Origin: Hemibagrus wyckioides
Taxonomy: Eukaryota > Chordata > Actinopteri > Siluriformes > Bagridae
Direction: 5' to 3'
Assembly (NCBI RefSeq): GCF_019097595.1
Contig: NC_080713.1
Span: 10,567,699 to 10,631,698 of the forward strand
DNA length: 64,000 nt
Position 1 is the first letter of the stretch; the number at the start of each line of letters is the position of its first letter. This document shows, one piece after another, positions 10,938 to 22,323 of this stretch. The notes below the pieces were generated by a model. That model saw only the letters and a list, made by a program, of their open reading frames with translations, was not told the origin of the DNA and made no database searches. Both the position numbers and the translations under genes were made by a program.

Positions 10938-11250
10938 GTCATGTTTTGCAAAGGGGTCAAATACTTATTTCACTCAATAAAATGCAAATCAATGTATAAC
11001 TTTTTTGAAATGTGTTTTTCTGATTTTTTTTTGTTGTTATTCTGTCTCTCACTGTTCAGATAAACCTACCATTAAAATTACAGACTGATCATTTCTTTGT
11101 CAGTGGGCAAACGTACAAAATCAGCAGGGGATCAAATAATTTTTTCCTTCACTGTACCTCAGCAATGACCAACAGCCAATGAGAGAGCGAGATACAGGGC
11201 AGTGGGCAGTTCGGGGAGGAGTTATAGACCACAATATTAGCAAGCATGGC

Positions 11251-11929
11251 TTCGGTTGGAGCATAATATTATAGTTTAACAGAGTTTATAGGTTTTTATT
11301 TTTGTGGGATAACATTTCCAGTCCTGGCATAAGTTATACCAAAATACAATACAAATTTGAAAAATAGTTACAATTTTACAATGTAAAATTATTTTTGGGG
11401 AGTTCAGGATGATAAGGAAATTAAAATCCAAAGAGGAATAATTAATAAAACACAAAAGAATCTGATTAATGTATCGTTTTAATACCTATCAAAGCACTCA
11501 GAGAAAAAAAAGATACCTTCTGGTCTACTGGCACTTTAGAGTGTTAAAATTTGCATGACATGGTACAATACATTAATATAAAAGCAATATTATCAAATAC
11601 AAATATGTGATTCACTGAGCTATGGATACATCAATAGCTAACAATAGAGTCCTGAGTAAAGAGATTAATAATTCTAGAGAAGTTATGGCATACAGAAATG
11701 TCACTTTTATGTGCTTTTCAGGTTTAAAAGAAAAAGCAAAAAGTTTAATTGTTCTAATTTTGCATTCTGAATTCTGTATAACATTAACAAATACATTTAG
11801 AGTTCAAAGAGAATAGTTAAGAAGTTCACTATAGACTGAGGTTATGAGATTGTGTTTAGAATCTTAGTGTCTGGTAGTTCTTGTTTTGGTCATTTTGTAT
11901 TATTATTATCTGTAATATACTGTAACATT
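11251..11929. other. No gene seen
   Basis: AT-rich sequence without a recognisable gene or repeat. The 64-codon frame at 11622-11816 has no motif. Confidence 0.5.
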
Positions 11930-12830
11930 GGTAATGAAGCTTGTGATCCAGTTGCAGGTGGATGCTGGTACAGAGAGTTGACTGAGTTTGTAGTGAAAGA
12001 TGTCTGGACTGATCATATTAAAGGCTGAGCTGAAGCCCACAAAAAGATTTGTGTGTATGTCCATGGTGAATCAAGGTGTTCTAGGATGTAGTGCAAACCC
12101 ATGTTCACAGCATCTTCCACAGACCTATTTGATCTGTAGACAAACTGGAAGGAGTCCAGCAGTGAGCCTGTGATGATCTTCGAGTGTGCTAGCACCAGTC
12201 TATTAGAGGATTTCATTACTACAGAGGTAAGGGAAACTGGTCTATAGTCATTCAATCATTCAGTACTTTTTAATTTATTTTTTTGGGGGGGGAGATTATG
12301 GTGGAGTGCTTGAAGCATGATGGGACAATGGTCATTTCCAGTGATCTAATGAAGACCTTTCGACACGGATGCTGGATCATTCGCTGAGACGTTTCAGCTT
12401 CTCTGGGTAGTGTTGTTTGGCAGGTTTGATCTCCTTTTTTAGCATGTTTCTGGCTTTGGTGTATAGTGACCTGTCTCCACTCCTATAAGCTGCACCTTTA
12501 TCCTTCTGGAACATCTCTGCTTCACAGTAAACCATGGTTTGTCAATGTTGAATGTTCTGCAAGTAGTGGTAAGGATGTAAATGTCTTCACAGAAACTTAT
12601 GTATGTGATAGTCGGTGAAAATACACTGACTAAAAAAAGCCAACTACACTCCAATCTGTGCAGTCAAAGTAGTCCTGTAGTTCAAATTTGGCTTCATCTG
12701 TCCAACTCTTCACTGTGTTGACTGTGGGTTTGGCAGGTTTTAGTTTTATGTTTGTATGTAGGAAGTGTGCAAACCAAGCAGTTAATAAATAGTGCATCCA
12801 GAGAAGGTTCACACACTGATTTTAAAACAA
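11930..12830 (-). mobile_element. Rex1-type LINE fragment
   Basis: Minus-strand frames give MNDYRPVSLTSVVMKSSNRL followed by FQFVYRSNRSVEDAVNMGLH (12013-12255). This is the same RT block order as the LINE at 3656-6725, where the equivalent reads LNDYRPVALTSVVMK and FTYRANRSVDDAVNM. Upstream, 12630-12812 gives KPAKPTVNTVKSWTDEAKFE, matching KTAKPVVKSVKRWTNIAEWE of the other copy. The stretch between is shortened, so this is an internally deleted relic with no catalytic FADD block. Confidence 0.75.
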
Positions 12831-13009
12831 ACACATCTGAAGGCAAATCTATGTACTGATGGACATGATAGGTGTAGATAGGAGGAGATGAGATGAGGAA
12901 GAGGAAGAGATGAAATGAGAAATAAAAATGGAACTATAAAAGAATAGAGACTAAATTAAAACAGACATTTCCTAACATCCAAAACACATTAAACAGACTT
13001 TTGTGACAC

Positions 13010-13690
13010 TGACAATTGTACAAAGATGGAATGGAATGGAATGCTATTGTCAGTTTAATTCCATACTTTTATAAATTAGATACCTTTACCCATCCATCTT
13101 ATTTATGAGCTAAGCTATTAATGGTGAAGAGAACCTGCTCCTCCAGTCTGTGGGAGAATATTTTGATAGTATATGGGAACACAAGTCCAAAGAAAAACAG
13201 TGGCTAGAGTTCCTACTGTACTGCCTCATGGGCCAAGCCCGCTGCTTTGCAGAGATCCATTATGGAAAGTCCTCGTGTAAGCATGATGTTTGGGAGACAA
13301 GGAATGAACCTAGAGAAGTTACTGGGGAGCCAAGTTACAACACCTGTTCCAAGGCAAGGCCAATGTGGCAGCCTCCCAAGCCCTGCTCCCTGCTGAGGTT
13401 GACAGGGTGGCATCCCAAATCCTGATTCATGCCCTGCCGTATGTCCTGCTCCTCATCCGGCCCCATGCCCTGCTTCGGCCACCCAATCTTGTCAAGTCTG
13501 CCTCTGATTCACCCACTTCTTCTAGACCAGAAACCCCATATGAGCAACTATGTGTGCCTTGTAACATTGAGTTCAGTGAGTACATTCTGCCCACAGAATT
13601 GGATTTAATAAGAAAGATAAGCTTTCCTGCACTATACCAGCCTCCACCTTTTTTTACTGCATTATTATGAGCCCCTAGAAGTAATGTATG
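13010..13690. other. Unassigned sequence, probably repeat-derived
   Basis: (GGAAT) units at 13027-13041 look like a LINE tail. The stretch 13205-13500 is more C-rich and carries overlapping open frames on both strands (13150-13425 and 13365-13670 plus, 13213-13413 minus), none with a recognised domain. Part of it (13455-13595) resembles 14155-14275. Confidence 0.4.
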
Positions 13691-14285
13691 GCAATTAATT
13701 TGAGTGCAATTGGATGGTAGTCATTGAGGCATGACACTGACAGACTTCTTCAGCACAAAGATGATGGTAGTGGTCTTGAGGCATGTTGGAACAGCAGTGC
13801 TGCTCAGGGAAATGTTCAGATGTCAGTGAAGACATCCTTTAGTTGGTCTGCACATTCTCTTAGCTCTTTGCCAGGAATGCTGTTTGATCTAGCATCCTTC
13901 TGTGGGTTAACACTGTGTAGAGTTTTTCTCATATCAGCCTTAGTACAACAACACACCTGGTTGTTTGGGATGAGGGGTATTCTTCCCATGTCTCAAACCA
14001 AGTGTAAAAGTTGTTCAGTGCACCTGGAAGGGAGACATCACTGTCACAGGTAGGTGAAGTTGTCCTGTAGTTAGTGATGACCTGGATGCCCTCCCACACA
14101 CAGCAGGTGTTGCTGCTGTTTTTGAAGTAGCTGTGGATTTTCCTGGCATGTGTGCACTTTGCCTCTGCCCCACACCCTGATCTACGTCTTGCTTCAATTA
14201 TCCAACCTTGGCAAGCCTCTAAAAGAGTATGCTTGCCTTGTGTGCTCATTGAGTACATTTTGCCCACAGTTTTGAGCACATTGAG
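13455..14285. repeat. Two diverged copies of an unnamed repeat flanking a LINE piece
   Basis: 13455-13595 and 14155-14275 share the order CTGC/GTCTTGCTTC, ATCCAACCTTGGCAAGCCTC (ACCCAATCTTGTCAAGTCTG in the other), TGTGCCTTGT, and TGAGTACATTCTGCCCACAG (TGAGTACATTTTGCCCACAG). Both are on the plus strand, with the LINE fragment 13700-14140 between them. They could be direct repeats of one element or an old tandem duplication. Confidence 0.45.
13700..14140 (-). mobile_element. Rex1-type LINE ORF2 fragment
   Basis: The minus strand reads VWEGIQVITNYRTTSPTCDS then DVSLPGALNNFYTWFE (13929-14279 frame). This is the segment between endonuclease and RT in teleost CR1/Rex1-like ORF2 proteins, seen again at 56730-56800 as CQGIQAVTNYRAK..LNSFYTHF. 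Further downstream pieces are frame-broken. No catalytic motifs remain. Confidence 0.65.
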
Positions 14286-14515
14286 CTACTCTAATAGTCA
14301 GTTTGAAGCAGTGATGTGTAGCCTCAAAAGATATGGAATTGGCACTATGCATGAGAAGTGTGTCATTGACTGAAAAAAACTTTTTTAATATTAAATTTAA
14401 TTTTAATATACATCCACTATCCACTACTTCCAAAGAGAATGGCAATATACTTGTGTGCTCTCAGCAATGTGGTCTAAAGGGGCAGTATATTCCTTGATAG
14501 GAGAATGCATGAGGT

Positions 14516-14655
14516 ACACTATATAGCCAAAGGTGGCCATATGTGGACACCTGAGAATCAGACCCATATGTGGGCCTTCCCCAGACTGTTGTCACAAAGG
14601 TGTAAGTACACAGTTGTGAATGTATTTGTATGCTATAGCTTTAAGCTTTCAGAAG
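14516..14655. mobile_element. Tc1-like element left-end remnant
   Basis: TACACTATATAGCCAAAGGT, ATGTGGACACCTGAGAATCA, CCCATATGTGGGCCTTCCCC and CTGTTGTCACAAAGGTG match, with changes, the left end of a common fish Tc1 deletion derivative, the family also present at 62216-62626. No right end was found nearby. Confidence 0.6.
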
Positions 14656-15299
14656 ACAGGGATTGCCAAAGTGGCCATAGCTGAAGTGGCCGAGCCCCCA
14701 ATCTCAGCTCCAGTAAACAACATTAGAAAGTATTGGAACAAAGAATGTGCAGCAGGCCTTCTCATTTGAGAACCAAAAGGATGCGTCTACATTGCCAAGA
14801 AGATGCAAGATGTGCAAGTGAAGATAGTACAGGACACTGTTAATAACCATCATTCTTGAGCTTAAGATTGAGCTTAACATCACCCCTCTTGCCACATTTC
14901 TTCTTTCTTATGCATTGCTTCTGTCATCCTGTTATCGATCCAAGATGGTGGCATGGCAGTAGCATGTAGTTGCCACTCCAGATCGAAAATGGTGCTATTG
15001 TTGTGTTTATCTTGACTTCACAGTATATAAACACAAAGGAAACTAGTGTTCATGTATACATTCACCAGACACTAATACCAGCACAACAATGTCTGAAGGT
15101 TGTGTGAACACACACCAATTTTCATTGGCTATATGGGGTCAGGTAATATAGTGACTTGTTCCTGGGAGTTCTAACCAGGGAGCACCAGGACATTGTCTAG
15201 CTACTACTAATGGCTTCACACTGACCCACTCGTGTTTGATTTTCAGACCCAATATCCCTTGGGAGAGTCTTGTTCAGTCTCAGTCTCACAGGGTGCCAT
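14656..15299. other. No gene seen; possibly repeat-derived
   Basis: Contains ATCCAAGATGGTGGCATGGC near 14938, reminiscent of the 5' end of some fish LINEs, but with no supporting ORF. Nothing else was recognised. Confidence 0.35.
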
Positions 15300-15610
15300 T
15301 ACTGACCCCTGACCAGAAATGTGGAATCTTTGGGTCTGGCCCCTGAGGGGCACCAGTTCTTAGATTCCAGTCTCTTGACTAAGGCTATAGACACTATATT
15401 GAACAGGAGATCTCCCTCCACTAGGAAACTACATGCTCTAGACTGGAGGCTGTTCTGTTCATGGTGCGAGCAGCACCACTTGGACCCAATTAACTGCCAG
15501 ATTGGTACAATGATGGATCCCTACAGGAATGCCTCTCAGCAGGTCTGACCCATGTGACTCTTAATGTGTATGTAGCAGCAGTCTTCACTAACCATGCAAC
15601 CATCCTCAAA
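15300..15610 (+). pseudogene. DIRS-type retroelement tyrosine recombinase fragment
   Basis: The frame 15321-15548 reads IDTILNRRSPSTRKLHALDW then FCSWCEQHHLDPINCQIGT. This matches the N-terminal (SAM-like core-binding) part of the tyrosine recombinases of fish DIRS elements, where the phrase is of the type RAPSTxxxYxxKWxxFxxWC. A frameshift near 15515-15525 moves the continuation, CLSAGLTHVTLNVYVAAV, into another frame. The catalytic C-terminal domain (R..H-x-x-R..Y) is absent. DIRS elements use this enzyme in place of an integrase. RT/RNase H sequence of the same class lies on the other strand at 26430-28200. Confidence 0.7.
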
Positions 15611-18105
15611 GCCTCAAATAAGGATGCATCTGTTTATCTTTCTCTTTTACTGCAGTGCCAGACAGCTTTAGCAAATGTAAATAGATGAATGCAGTTGTAT
15701 ACTTCAGCCAAGCCAGAACAGACAATATCAAGGAGCATGAAAAATATGCAGGAACTAATAGAACAGGAAAAAAAGTATCAGAGCTGTTAAGCATGGTTAT
15801 ACTTATGGTCTATTACCCTGTTGAGCTACATGTTATCTCTGCAAACTAATGAGAGTAGTGACCTGTCCTAAAGGTCTACTCTGCCTGCATCTTTCATCAC
15901 CTGGGAATTGCTTGCTACTGCTTAGAACTGCCCCACATGTATAGTTGAATGTTTTTCATGAGATTGCTGTGGATGGGATAAGATTACTGTGGATTGTCTA
16001 GATCAGGGGTCAGGGGCAAATTTCAGTCACCTTATAAGGCAAGGTATTAAAAGAGGTGGAAAAGGGAGGGAGATTCTGATGCTCAGACATCAAGGATTTA
16101 TTTCTCTATTAAAATATATTGTTCCATTATTAACCTTTGATGGTTAGTTTGCAGTGAATATGAAGCATATGTTTATGAATGAATTTATGGATTCATTTAA
16201 GATAATTGGGCATAATATTGATGAACTATGTCAGTAAAAATAAGTTCACAAAATCATTCATTTGTATAGCACTTACAGTTCTCAAATTTTTTTTTTTTTT
16301 TTTACATTTTATTTACATTTTACTTATTTTTTTATTTTTAATTTCAGACATAGTTCACACAATAGTTACTAGGTTAGTAAGTGTTATAAAGTTTGCATGT
16401 GTTTTTGCACATGGTATTTAGTTAGTCAAGAGCATACTTTTTGGGCCTAGTATTAAAAAAGTAGAGAAAGTATCTCTTTTTGGTGCCAGTGTTACTGAAT
16501 GTCTGTCCTACAGGTAAAATTGGCAGGATTCAATTAAATGGACCGAATTACAGCTGCCTTTTTGTCGATATTGAATCTTTTCCTGTCGCCTGTGGAAGCC
16601 CAGTGGAGTTTTTAATTAGACTTCTTTTTTCCCCATGGCCATGTAGAGTGAAAGTCTGATTGATTTTGTGAAGAAACTTGGCAAGATAGAATCTTTGGAT
16701 CATCAATGCATCCACTGGGAAGACATTGGGAACAAAGAGGAATGGTGATCAAAAATGATACAAATTAAGTATATTAAATAATCTATCCAATCTGCAGAGG
16801 AAAAAAAAACTCAACCCATATAATTTACTTCTTTACTTTGGCATTTAATTGTATGTTTAATTTTAATAATTTAATGAACATGCACCAGTATGTAATTGTA
16901 ATATAACTATTTGACTTTGATATACTTTTGTATTTCATACAAACTGTCTTTTTATCACTTTATAACGAAGTATATGTGCTAGCTAGTTCTAGTGAAGGAG
17001 ATGTGGCCTTTGTGTGTTAGTCTCAGTGAGGGGCATGAGGTATGGAATCACCTTGTATCATCTGAATACATTAATGAGCCATGTTGTAGCCTTAAATCAG
17101 CCTTAATGCTTTAGGGTAGAAATAAATAACACTTGTGCAATGTAACTGACATAATATATACAAATCTTGAACAATATAGGTCAATGGCTTTAAACTCATA
17201 GCACTAGTGCACTATTATACTATTTACTTATAATAATTATATTAGTAGTAAACTAGTTCCAGTAATATGTTAAGAAAATAAGAAAATATTTTATAAAATA
17301 ATCTTTTGTTGCCTGTCATCTGTTGTCATATAGAAGTCCTATTTTAAATGTAGATACTAAAATGGAGTGCTGTATTAGGGCCCCATCTCTATGGACCACA
17401 AATTTTAAACCCATGAAATTTGGCATACAAAATACAGACTGAAGTGTTTCATTGTTTTTCTTTGCTCTTTAGTATAATATAATATAGCTATGAAAACATA
17501 AAATCAAAAAAGATAATATATGAATAGAAATAGGGTATATTGCTGCATTTGCACAATTATTGACGCCTCACTGAACATGTGTAACTCTGATTCTGCCCTT
17601 TAGAGTGTCTACCTAGCTCATGAAATCTGTTTATACTCTGAGAAAAACATCATAACTGAAAGTTATGACTAAATTTAAATCTTAAATTGTCTGCATATTA
17701 ATTGGTCTAGCAACAAACCCCACAAACAGGGTTTTTTTATGTTTAGTCATGTCTTTACTCTGACAAATGCTGTTTAGTTTCCATTTTGTCCACTTATCAT
17801 ATCTTCCTTAGTTCCCATTATTTTTATTTTTTTTTAATATTTGGGGGCCTGACCCAATTATAGTTAAGATGGCTGTATAGCACTGCCTACAAAATTGCAA
17901 AAATTATTATACATCCATAAAATTTAAAATAAAAACAGTCATACTAAACAATTTTGCTCCACATTTCCTATTGTTCACAATACTGGGCTCTAATCAGTTG
18001 AACAGATTTTTGTACTTATTCTGCACCATTTACCTACCCACAAAATACAGTATCCTCATGCTGATTATAGTTACACTAAATTCCAATGTATTTACTTGCT
18101 TTTTT
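15611..18105. other. About 2.5 kb without a recognisable gene
   Basis: AT-rich non-coding sequence with a T-run at 16289-16307. Short open frames lack motifs and look random. No RNA gene or transposon end was recognised. Confidence 0.5.
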
Positions 18106-18110
18106 ATATG

Positions 18111-18566
18111 TTGTCAGGAACAGCTGGACAGTTCCCTGCCGGGACTGGGGAGGGCGCTGGCACATGAACCCTGGAAGCCTGCTTCTTTGTGTGTCTTTCG
18201 TGTTAAGCCTTTCCTATTTTTCTAGTCCTGATTGTGTCGCCTGTATCCCATTAGCCCTAATGTCTATCCCTATAAATAGGGATCCTTGTGTTCGTGCCCT
18301 TGTCCATGATTGTTACCTGTACCATGGTTTCTGTTTGTTAAGTTCCATGCCCAAGTTAAGCTCTAGGTTTTGTTCTTGTTTTGTTTTGTAAACCACGCCA
18401 TGTCTTGTGTAACGTTGGTTTCCCTATGTCGTGTCTTAAATGTAATAAAAGCAGCACTTCACTGAATCCTGCGAATGGGTCTTATTCCACCGTGTGCTGG
18501 CGTGTGCACACACACCACGGGTGTCCGGGTTCGAGCCCCACATAGGGCGGGGCTCCCGGATGTTAC
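18111..18566 (+). mobile_element. Solo LTR (Ty3/gypsy-like)
   Basis: A 456-bp GC-richer block with LTR architecture. It starts TTGTCAGGAACAGC, has a TATA box (TATAAATAGG at 18271-18280) and a polyadenylation signal (AATAAA at 18444-18449), and ends GGCTCCCGGATGTTAC. ATATG flanks both sides (18106-18110 and 18567-18571), fitting a 5-bp target duplication. If the ends are instead TGTTGTC...TGTTACA, the duplication is less clean. No internal coding sequence is attached, so it is probably left by LTR-LTR recombination. Plus orientation follows from the TATA-to-polyA order. Confidence 0.65.
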
Positions 18567-18840
18567 ATATGTATAGTCACTATAGCAGTAAGATAAATAT
18601 TACTGTATCTTTCAATTTTCAAGGAATTATTTTCATGCTAATAAAAATTTGTTTTAAAGCTTTAAAGCATTTTAGGGAAATTGAAAAACGCAAAAACAAG
18701 GTTGTGTATTCTTTTAGTTAAATGAGGAAAGTGAGCACAGAGATTAAGAGATCTCAAACATCCTACAAACTTGTTTAAAGAGGTAAAATCATTTTCAATT
18801 CCACAGTGATGTAATTACAGTTATGAGGAGGCAACATGAG

Positions 18841-18843
<3 letters not shown>

Positions 18844-18875
<32 letters not shown>
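18844..18875. repeat. (CT)n microsatellite
   Basis: Uninterrupted CT dinucleotides, about 16 units. Confidence 0.95.
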
Positions 18876-18878
<3 letters not shown>

Positions 18879-18957
18879 TTAGGTCTGTGCATATATAGTG
18901 TCAAAATTCATTACATCCTATACTAATATTACAGATGTATCATGCCACACTGTCATA

Positions 18958-19170
18958 GGGCACTGGTGGCTCAGTGGTAGGTTTCTCGCCTACCATGCGG
19001 AAGGCCTGGGTTCGCACCCTGGCCACTGGATGTAGTGCCAGTCCCAAGCCTGGATAAAAATGGGAGGGTTGTGTCAGTAAGGGCACCCGGCGTAAAATCT
19101 GTGCCAAGTTGTTGTGTGGACCAGTGTGCTGCTGTGGCAACCCCTCACACACATAGGGAGCAGCTGAAAG
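18958..19170 (+). mobile_element. tRNA-Gly-like SINE
   Basis: The head GGCACTGGTGGCTCAGTGGT..TCTCGCC resembles tRNA-Gly, with an A box (TGGCTCAGTGGT, about 18965-18976) and a B box (GGGTTCGCACC, about 19009-19019), the internal RNA polymerase III promoter. The body holds GATAAAAATGGGAGGGTTGT and GGGCACCCGGCGTAAAATCT. The tail GCTGTGGCAACCCC..GGGAGCAGCTGAAAG is of the type shared with a fish LINE, and a copy of that LINE end sits at 56065-56250. It is not a functional tRNA gene. Confidence 0.8.
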
Positions 19171-19280
19171 ATCAATATCGTGTTCCCTTCAGGATGTGAA
19201 TAGCTAAGTGTGTGGCATTTTTTGGCAGTATTTATGTAGAGTCTGTCCTTTTATGGGTCAGTTTAACAATAATTGTGTCA

Positions 19281-19331
19281 TTATTATTATTATTATTAGT
19301 AGTAGTAGTAGTAGTAGCAGTAGCAGTAGTA
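19281..19331. repeat. Trinucleotide (ATT)n/(AGT)n/(AGC)-type microsatellite
   Basis: ATT units pass into AGT/AGC units. The apparent poly-serine or poly-Asn/Thr frames over it are artefacts of the repeat. Confidence 0.9.
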
Positions 19332-22323
19332 CATTTTCTGGTAGCAGCAATGATGTGAGCAGAGGAGTATTGTACTGTTGCGATCTGAAACTGTAAGAAA
19401 GAGGTTAGTGTTGAGCTGAGCAATGCATGTCCTTGGTGCATGTTGTGACTTCCAGATGAACCCATTTATTTTATCCCTGAGGAAACATTGCCATCCATTT
19501 AGATTTCTCTCAGACAGGGAACTGACACTTATGGGGTCACATGTGAGAAATTGATTTCTGCACCTTCTCTGTGATTTCTGGTCTCTAAATTCATGCTTAT
19601 TATATTATTGGAGTGGGATTTCAGCATAAGAAGAGCACTGAGTATTTCTGCAAAAACCTTTGGTGGCATTTTTAAATCCAGGTTCATTAGTGAGCTTGAT
19701 CAATGGTTTTCTAGCGTAGATGCAAGCCAAGTAAAGGTATTCAGACATGCAGACTTAATTCAGAGTACTTCATGAGTGAATCAGTCAAGGTGTGCCTTAT
19801 GTGACATGTATGATCAGTTGCTGTGTGTGCGTGTGTGTATGTGCATCTGTGTGGATATACTGTCATGTGAAGGGGAACTGAAGGGATTTAGTTGTCATTA
19901 GAGAGGAGGGCATCTTGACAATATTTCATCGCATTCTGTTGATGGTGGTTGGATAGTTGTATTAGATTTGTGGCAAATACAAACAAAATTTATTCTAGAT
20001 ATAAATTTTAGATACAAAATCAAACAAAATCAACAAAATATTATATAATAATTTTGTTGAAAATTTGAAGAATAAAAAATAAATTAATTAAATACTACTC
20101 TGAAAATATATATGAACTAATGTGTTAAGAAGATAGCATCTATCCTGATTGTTAATTATCTACTGTGTTAGAATATTATACATTATAAACAAAAGCATTT
20201 AAATGTAGAAAATGGTCATGAAACAGCAAATAATGTGCATTTTTTTTTTTGTATGAAACGGTAACAACTCCAAATTAACTCCAATCTTGTATCTGTAAAA
20301 TGTTGGCAAACAATGGGGTCATATTCAAAGCAGAACCTAGAGCATACATTAAAGATCTAATACCAGAATTGTGTACAGCAGTAATCAAACCTCAGTTTGT
20401 AACTATAGACTGGCCTAACTTTAGAAAAATAAACACATTAGTCTTTCAACCTTTCAGTGGTAAGATGACAAGAGACTATAGAAAATATAGTGTCTATTGT
20501 GAATTTGCATAGCCATAATGCTTGTGCCAGTTAGTTTAGCCCAACAATTTGACAATTGATTTTTTCAATCATTCTAGTAATGGATAGCAAAAGTATAGTA
20601 TAGTATAGTATAGTATAGTATAGTATAGTATAGTATTTTGTAATAAAGTCATATGCTTGTTTTCCTAACATATATCAAATATATGTGAATTTCTAGTAGC
20701 TTTAGGTTGACTGGATGAAGAGGACATGAAATTATCTGATAGGGTGTTAAAGTAAACAACTTGGAATTGCAGCAAGAATGCTTTATTGGCACTTAATAAA
20801 ATGTCTCTGAAGCCAATTGTTACAGGTTGATCAAAATGTCAAATTGACCCTTTTTAAACAGGAAAATACTAAAACTGACTTTCAAATGAAACATTAATTT
20901 GATCATCAACAGTGTCTTTTACAAATTCACCTGTGTAACTTGACTGCTGTGCTCCCTTTACGTTTAAGTATTAGCTTTATAACACTGTGACTTGCTGAAA
21001 AATCCCTGTAATTGATCAGGCCCTTTACCTAATGCCAGTACTCAAATCCTGCACTTTGACTCTATCTACCACCCTTCAGGGACTTCTGGCGTTTTTCCTT
21101 GCTATTTTCAAATGCAGACTGATGACTGATGCATACGTACTTAGCACTAATAAGGCTCTCATGATCTGTGTCTGTTAATGTAGGCATATAACACTGCTGA
21201 CACTTGGTTCTGGCAGTGCCTTAGATTGTTGCTATCTTTTAGAATAAATTTCACTCATTAAATTGAACCCGTATTATAATAATTAATTCAAAGTTTTAAA
21301 AAATTACATTTATTATTGTAGGTTTTTTGCTAAGTGACCTTTGGCTTTCAACAAAGTGAAGAACACTCCTGCCACTAAATTTAGCTGGAAATCAGGCCAA
21401 CCACTATATTTTCACCTGAAACTTAAAGTGCCTAAGACATAGCTAGCATCAGGAATATGTGTACTATAAGCAAATGCGTAATAAATAATATGAAACATTA
21501 TATTATGATCAAATTATAATATATTTTTAAGTTAAAATGAAAGTTATGCCTGTTTTTAGGTTCTCATGTTCTGTGGTATACACTGCACAGAAGTGGCCAA
21601 TGGCTCTTATGAAAGTAGACATTAAGAATTTGCAATTCTTCAAAATTTGTGGTCCATTTGTATGCTGCATAAAGCTTCAGCTGTGCTGTCCATTTTATCT
21701 TGTACCAGTGTTATTGTAGAGAGATGTGAATTGTTTGCCCAGCTCACACCACTCGCATCTCCCATCACCCTGTTCACTAGCAGGTAAACACAGTCATAAT
21801 ACTTTACACACAGAAACATAACAGTGTCCTGGTTAATATTATAACAGCCTTGTGTCAATAAAAATCATTTGTTTAAACTAATATTAAAATATCTGATAAG
21901 TCAACTTTCATTCCATAGATGGAACTCCAATGATCTTCAAGAAAGGGTTAAAAGAAGGTGGTTCAGTGATACCATCTCACAGCCCCAAGGTCCCCATTTT
22001 GGTCCATGTTTGATCCTTGCCATGAATATTCTGGTAAATACAGGTACTGCCCATTTGCAATCCATCAAACACTACCTTTGATGTTTTTTTGTTTTGTTTT
22101 GTTTTTGACCAAAACAAAAATCCATGGGGTCAAACCACTATACAATAAAGTGTGTAGTCAGGAGGGCTGCTCTACACCATGTCATTATCCATCCTTATTA
22201 GTTTATGTAAGATCAAAGCTGAATCTAACATTTGAAAGTAACTGTACAAATAAGATAGAGAGAAAGAAAGGAGACAGATAGGAAGTGATGAAAGCGAACG
22301 AATGAGAGATGAAGTCAGATATA
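19332..22323. other. About 3 kb without a recognisable gene
   Basis: Non-coding AT-rich sequence. Apart from the (TAGTA)n array at 20591-20636 and a T/G-rich stretch at 22083-22108, I recognise no gene or transposon. Short open frames have no motif. Confidence 0.5.
20591..20636. repeat. (TAGTA)n pentanucleotide microsatellite
   Basis: About nine perfect AGTAT units in tandem. Confidence 0.95.

Larger units (their letters stand above)
9737..11154 (+). mobile_element. Tc1-like transposon with long inverted repeats, internally deleted
   Basis: The left end is CAGTGAGGGAAAAAATTATT; the right end, read in reverse complement, is CAGTGAAGGAAAAAATTATT. TA dinucleotides lie at 9735-9736 and 11155-11156, the Tc1/mariner target-site duplication. 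The inverted repeats extend about 200 bp, through GATCCCCTGCTGATTTTGTA and ATGATCAGTCTGTAATTTTA, to GTATTTGATCCCCTA on the inner left side. The element is 1418 bp, shorter than the roughly 1.6 kb usual for the group, because part of the transposase is missing. The group resembles fish elements of the Passport/salmonid Tc1 type. Confidence 0.9.
9490..11250. mobile_element. Older DNA-transposon remnant split by a Tc1 insertion
   Basis: The sequence beginning GCCGGGTTCATACTGCACGA (about 9505) runs to 9734 and seems to resume after the Tc1 copy at 11157 with ACCAACAGCCAATGAGAGAG. It is GC-richer than its surroundings and has the look of the GGGTTCATACTGC-type non-autonomous DNA elements of fish. 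The class (PIF/Harbinger or hAT) is a guess. No matching right terminus was confirmed. Confidence 0.3.

Noticed and set aside
15321..15548. Host tyrosine recombinase or phage-type integrase gene
   Set aside because: The sequence fits the N-terminal part of DIRS recombinases, is frameshifted, and lacks the catalytic domain.
18958..19025. tRNA-Gly gene
   Set aside because: The A and B boxes and head are tRNA-like, but the body and shared LINE tail that follow make it a SINE copy, not a functional tRNA gene.
19208..19465. Frames with poly-Ser and poly-Asn/Thr
   Set aside because: They come from the trinucleotide microsatellite at 19281-19331.
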